Source: Dyadobacter sp. CY343
GTDB taxonomy: Bacteria > Bacteroidota > Bacteroidia > Cytophagales > Spirosomataceae
Reading direction: 5' to 3'
Length of the DNA stretch: 64,000 bases
NCBI RefSeq assembly: GCF_021390335.1
Contig: NZ_JAJUXK010000003.1
Location: forward strand, 682,001 to 746,000
Of this stretch, positions 62,922-64,000 are shown one piece after another. A program made the position numbers and the translations under genes. The notes under the pieces are model-generated. The model was not told the origin of the DNA. It did no database searches and saw only the letters and a program-made list of their open reading frames with translations. Within the stretch, counting starts at the first letter, position 1. Every line of letters starts with the position of its first letter.

Positions 62922-63650
62922 TTAGTACTTGTCCCCGAAAGTGAAGTGGTGTGTATAGCTTACGCTCAGGATCGTAGACACATTGCCAACTTTTCCATCG
63001 GCGCCGATCGCCGTGCTACTCCTGTTATTGAGCGCATTGAATCCCAGATCCCAGATGATATTCACTGCCAGTTTGCCCTTTTCACCCATTGGCACCAGCA
63101 TTCCGGGACTCAGGATGAATCCCGGCTGAAAACGTCGGTAAGTATCATTGATCCCGCTCCCGAAACGCACCGTTGAAGACTCACTTCGTGACCCCACTCC
63201 CGCTACTTCCAGTTCCAGCCGCTGATTTCCGGCTAGTCCCACATTCAAAGAAGGTCCGGCCGAGGCTGTCAATCCGAATTTTTCACTTAGGAACCGGTAC
63301 CTGAAAAGAATGGGTACGTGGATGAAAGAAGTATTCTCCCGCCGCTTCACAAAGCCCACATAGTCGCCCTCAATCCTGTAATTGTCAGTCTCCGACTTGG
63401 TACCTTTCTGAATAAAACTGACGCCCGAAACGATCGCCATTTTATTCATTTCCACTCCAAAAACAACGCCGCCGTTCAACCCTGGCTTAGGCTTCGAACT
63501 CGTCCAAAGATCCGCGTAATCGGATGTGTATGAATACATTGACAGGTTAGCTCCGCCCGTTCCTCCAATAAAAAAAGAACTGCCTTGCGCATTCGCAGCG
63601 AAGTTGGCAGACAATAAAAACGCGATCACTAGCAATAATGGCTTTCTCAT
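62922..63650 (-). CDS. PorT-like outer-membrane beta-barrel protein
   Basis: This 242-residue protein has a signal peptide (LLLVIAFLLSANFAANAQ). The mature chain alternates amphipathic strands ending in aromatic residues, for example SFIHVPILFRYRFLSEKFGL and ILSVSYTHHFTFGDKY, the form of an eight- to ten-strand barrel of the PorT/OMP_b-brl type. It is the first gene of the run and places the system in the outer membrane. Confidence 0.87.
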   Translation of the reverse strand: MRKPLLLVIAFLLSANFAANAQGSSFFIGGTGGANLSMYSYTSDYADLWTSSKPKPGLNGGVVFGVEMNKMAIVSGVSFIQKGTKSETDNYRIEGDYVGFVKRRENTSFIHVPILFRYRFLSEKFGLTASAGPSLNVGLAGNQRLELEVAGVGSRSESSTVRFGSGINDTYRRFQPGFILSPGMLVPMGEKGKLAVNIIWDLGFNALNNRSSTAIGADGKVGNVSTILSVSYTHHFTFGDKY

Positions 63651-63820
63651 GTTTTTGATGTTTTTAGTGTAGCTTAAAACGCACCAGCAATTCCACCGGC
63701 AGAGGTGATTTTCTGGTCTTGCAAATTTCAGCCAAACGGAAAAAGCAAACCATCCCTGTTTTCAGCCATTTTTGAGTACCCCCCTACCCCCTCAAGGGGG
63801 CTTTGCGTTTGATTTGATTG

Positions 63821-63945
63821 GTAACGAATAGCCCCCTTGAGGGGGTCGGGGGGAGAATCCAGTAACGAATAGCCCCCTTGAGGGGGTCGGGGGGAGAATC
63901 CAGCAACAAATAACCCCCTTGAGGGGGTCGGGGGAATTGAGGGGG
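63821..63945. repeat. Tandem 41-bp GC-rich repeats
   Basis: Two exact 41-base units (63821-63861 and 63862-63902) and a third, shortened copy follow each other. Each has GTAACGAATAGCCCCCTTGA and GGGGGTCGGGGGG; the CCCCCTTGAGGGGG core is a hairpin. A reversed copy lies at 63778-63805. They resemble the shorter units at 18.3 kb and no gene overlaps them. Confidence 0.85.
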
Positions 63946-64000
63946 TTTGGGGGAGAATTTTGACCAACCAACATTAACAAACATCACCGCCCCCCTTTTA

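Noticed and set aside
63821..63945. CRISPR array
   Set aside because: The units are directly adjacent with no unique spacers and there are no cas genes.
63728..63987. Three overlapping minus-strand frames rich in Pro and Gly
   Set aside because: They are translations of the 41-bp tandem repeats.

Overview
The window comes from a Bacteroidota chromosome, most likely an environmental Cytophagales such as a Dyadobacter- or Spirosoma-like bacterium. The evidence is gene content: type IX secretion (T9SS) sorting domains, a PorT-like outer-membrane barrel, RHS proteins with a DUF6443-type N-terminus, 'PVC-type' NHL/HEAT dehydrogenase-like proteins, a Tat-exported Gfo/Idh/MocA oxidoreductase, and promoter-like TAnnTTTG (-7) boxes. 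No rRNA, tRNA, integrase, transposase or CRISPR array was seen.

Layout. 0-12 kb holds mostly single accessory and housekeeping genes: a subtilase with a small translationally coupled partner, a class C beta-lactamase-like hydrolase, a methyltransferase, an AAA_14/DUF4143 ATPase, an esterase, a helix-turn-helix membrane regulator, a RibD-like reductase and a SnoaL-like protein. 12.5-19.2 kb is an AT-rich accessory island. It carries a SymE-like toxin, a DUF6970 lipoprotein, gene debris on both sides, a compact three-gene operon (DUF262 protein, DUF3696-type AAA ATPase, protein of unknown function) that looks like an uncharacterised defence system, and a HEPN/MNT toxin-antitoxin pair. 19.2-38.7 kb is a carbohydrate-catabolism neighbourhood: ThuA, a BNR_4 protein, a giant haem c protein, an SGNH hydrolase, an MFS transporter, a giant SGNH-NHL-HEAT-cupredoxin fusion and a Tat oxidoreductase. 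Toxin-antitoxin modules are interspersed: one PIN toxin with an internal deletion, one Xre-ImmA/PIN pair with a clear operator-promoter, and one intact antitoxin/PIN pair.

39.3-52 kb is an Rhs polymorphic-toxin locus on the minus strand. An RHS protein whose T9SS tail is split off by one base is followed by a full-length Rhs protein. The tip of that Rhs protein has the motifs of a DNA polymerase-beta-type nucleotidyltransferase and is followed by a DUF5958-like putative immunity gene. Downstream lie displaced tip/immunity cassettes. Three of them start with a copy of the host Rhs junction; one carries a foreign junction and a toxin-44-like domain. Two tips are frameshifted, and the far end has decayed into immunity-gene fragments.

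52-64 kb holds a DUF2461 gene, an ECF sigma/anti-sigma pair, a T9SS-exported GH42-like protein and a tight seven-gene minus-strand run: outer-membrane barrel, double zinc ribbon protein, anchored ExbD/MotB-like protein, ExbB/MotA-like channel protein, S41 protease lipoprotein, TPR sensor kinase and LuxR-type regulator. This looks like an envelope complex encoded with its own signalling pair. Start codons were often moved inward from the longest open frame when that frame began with TTG or GTG.
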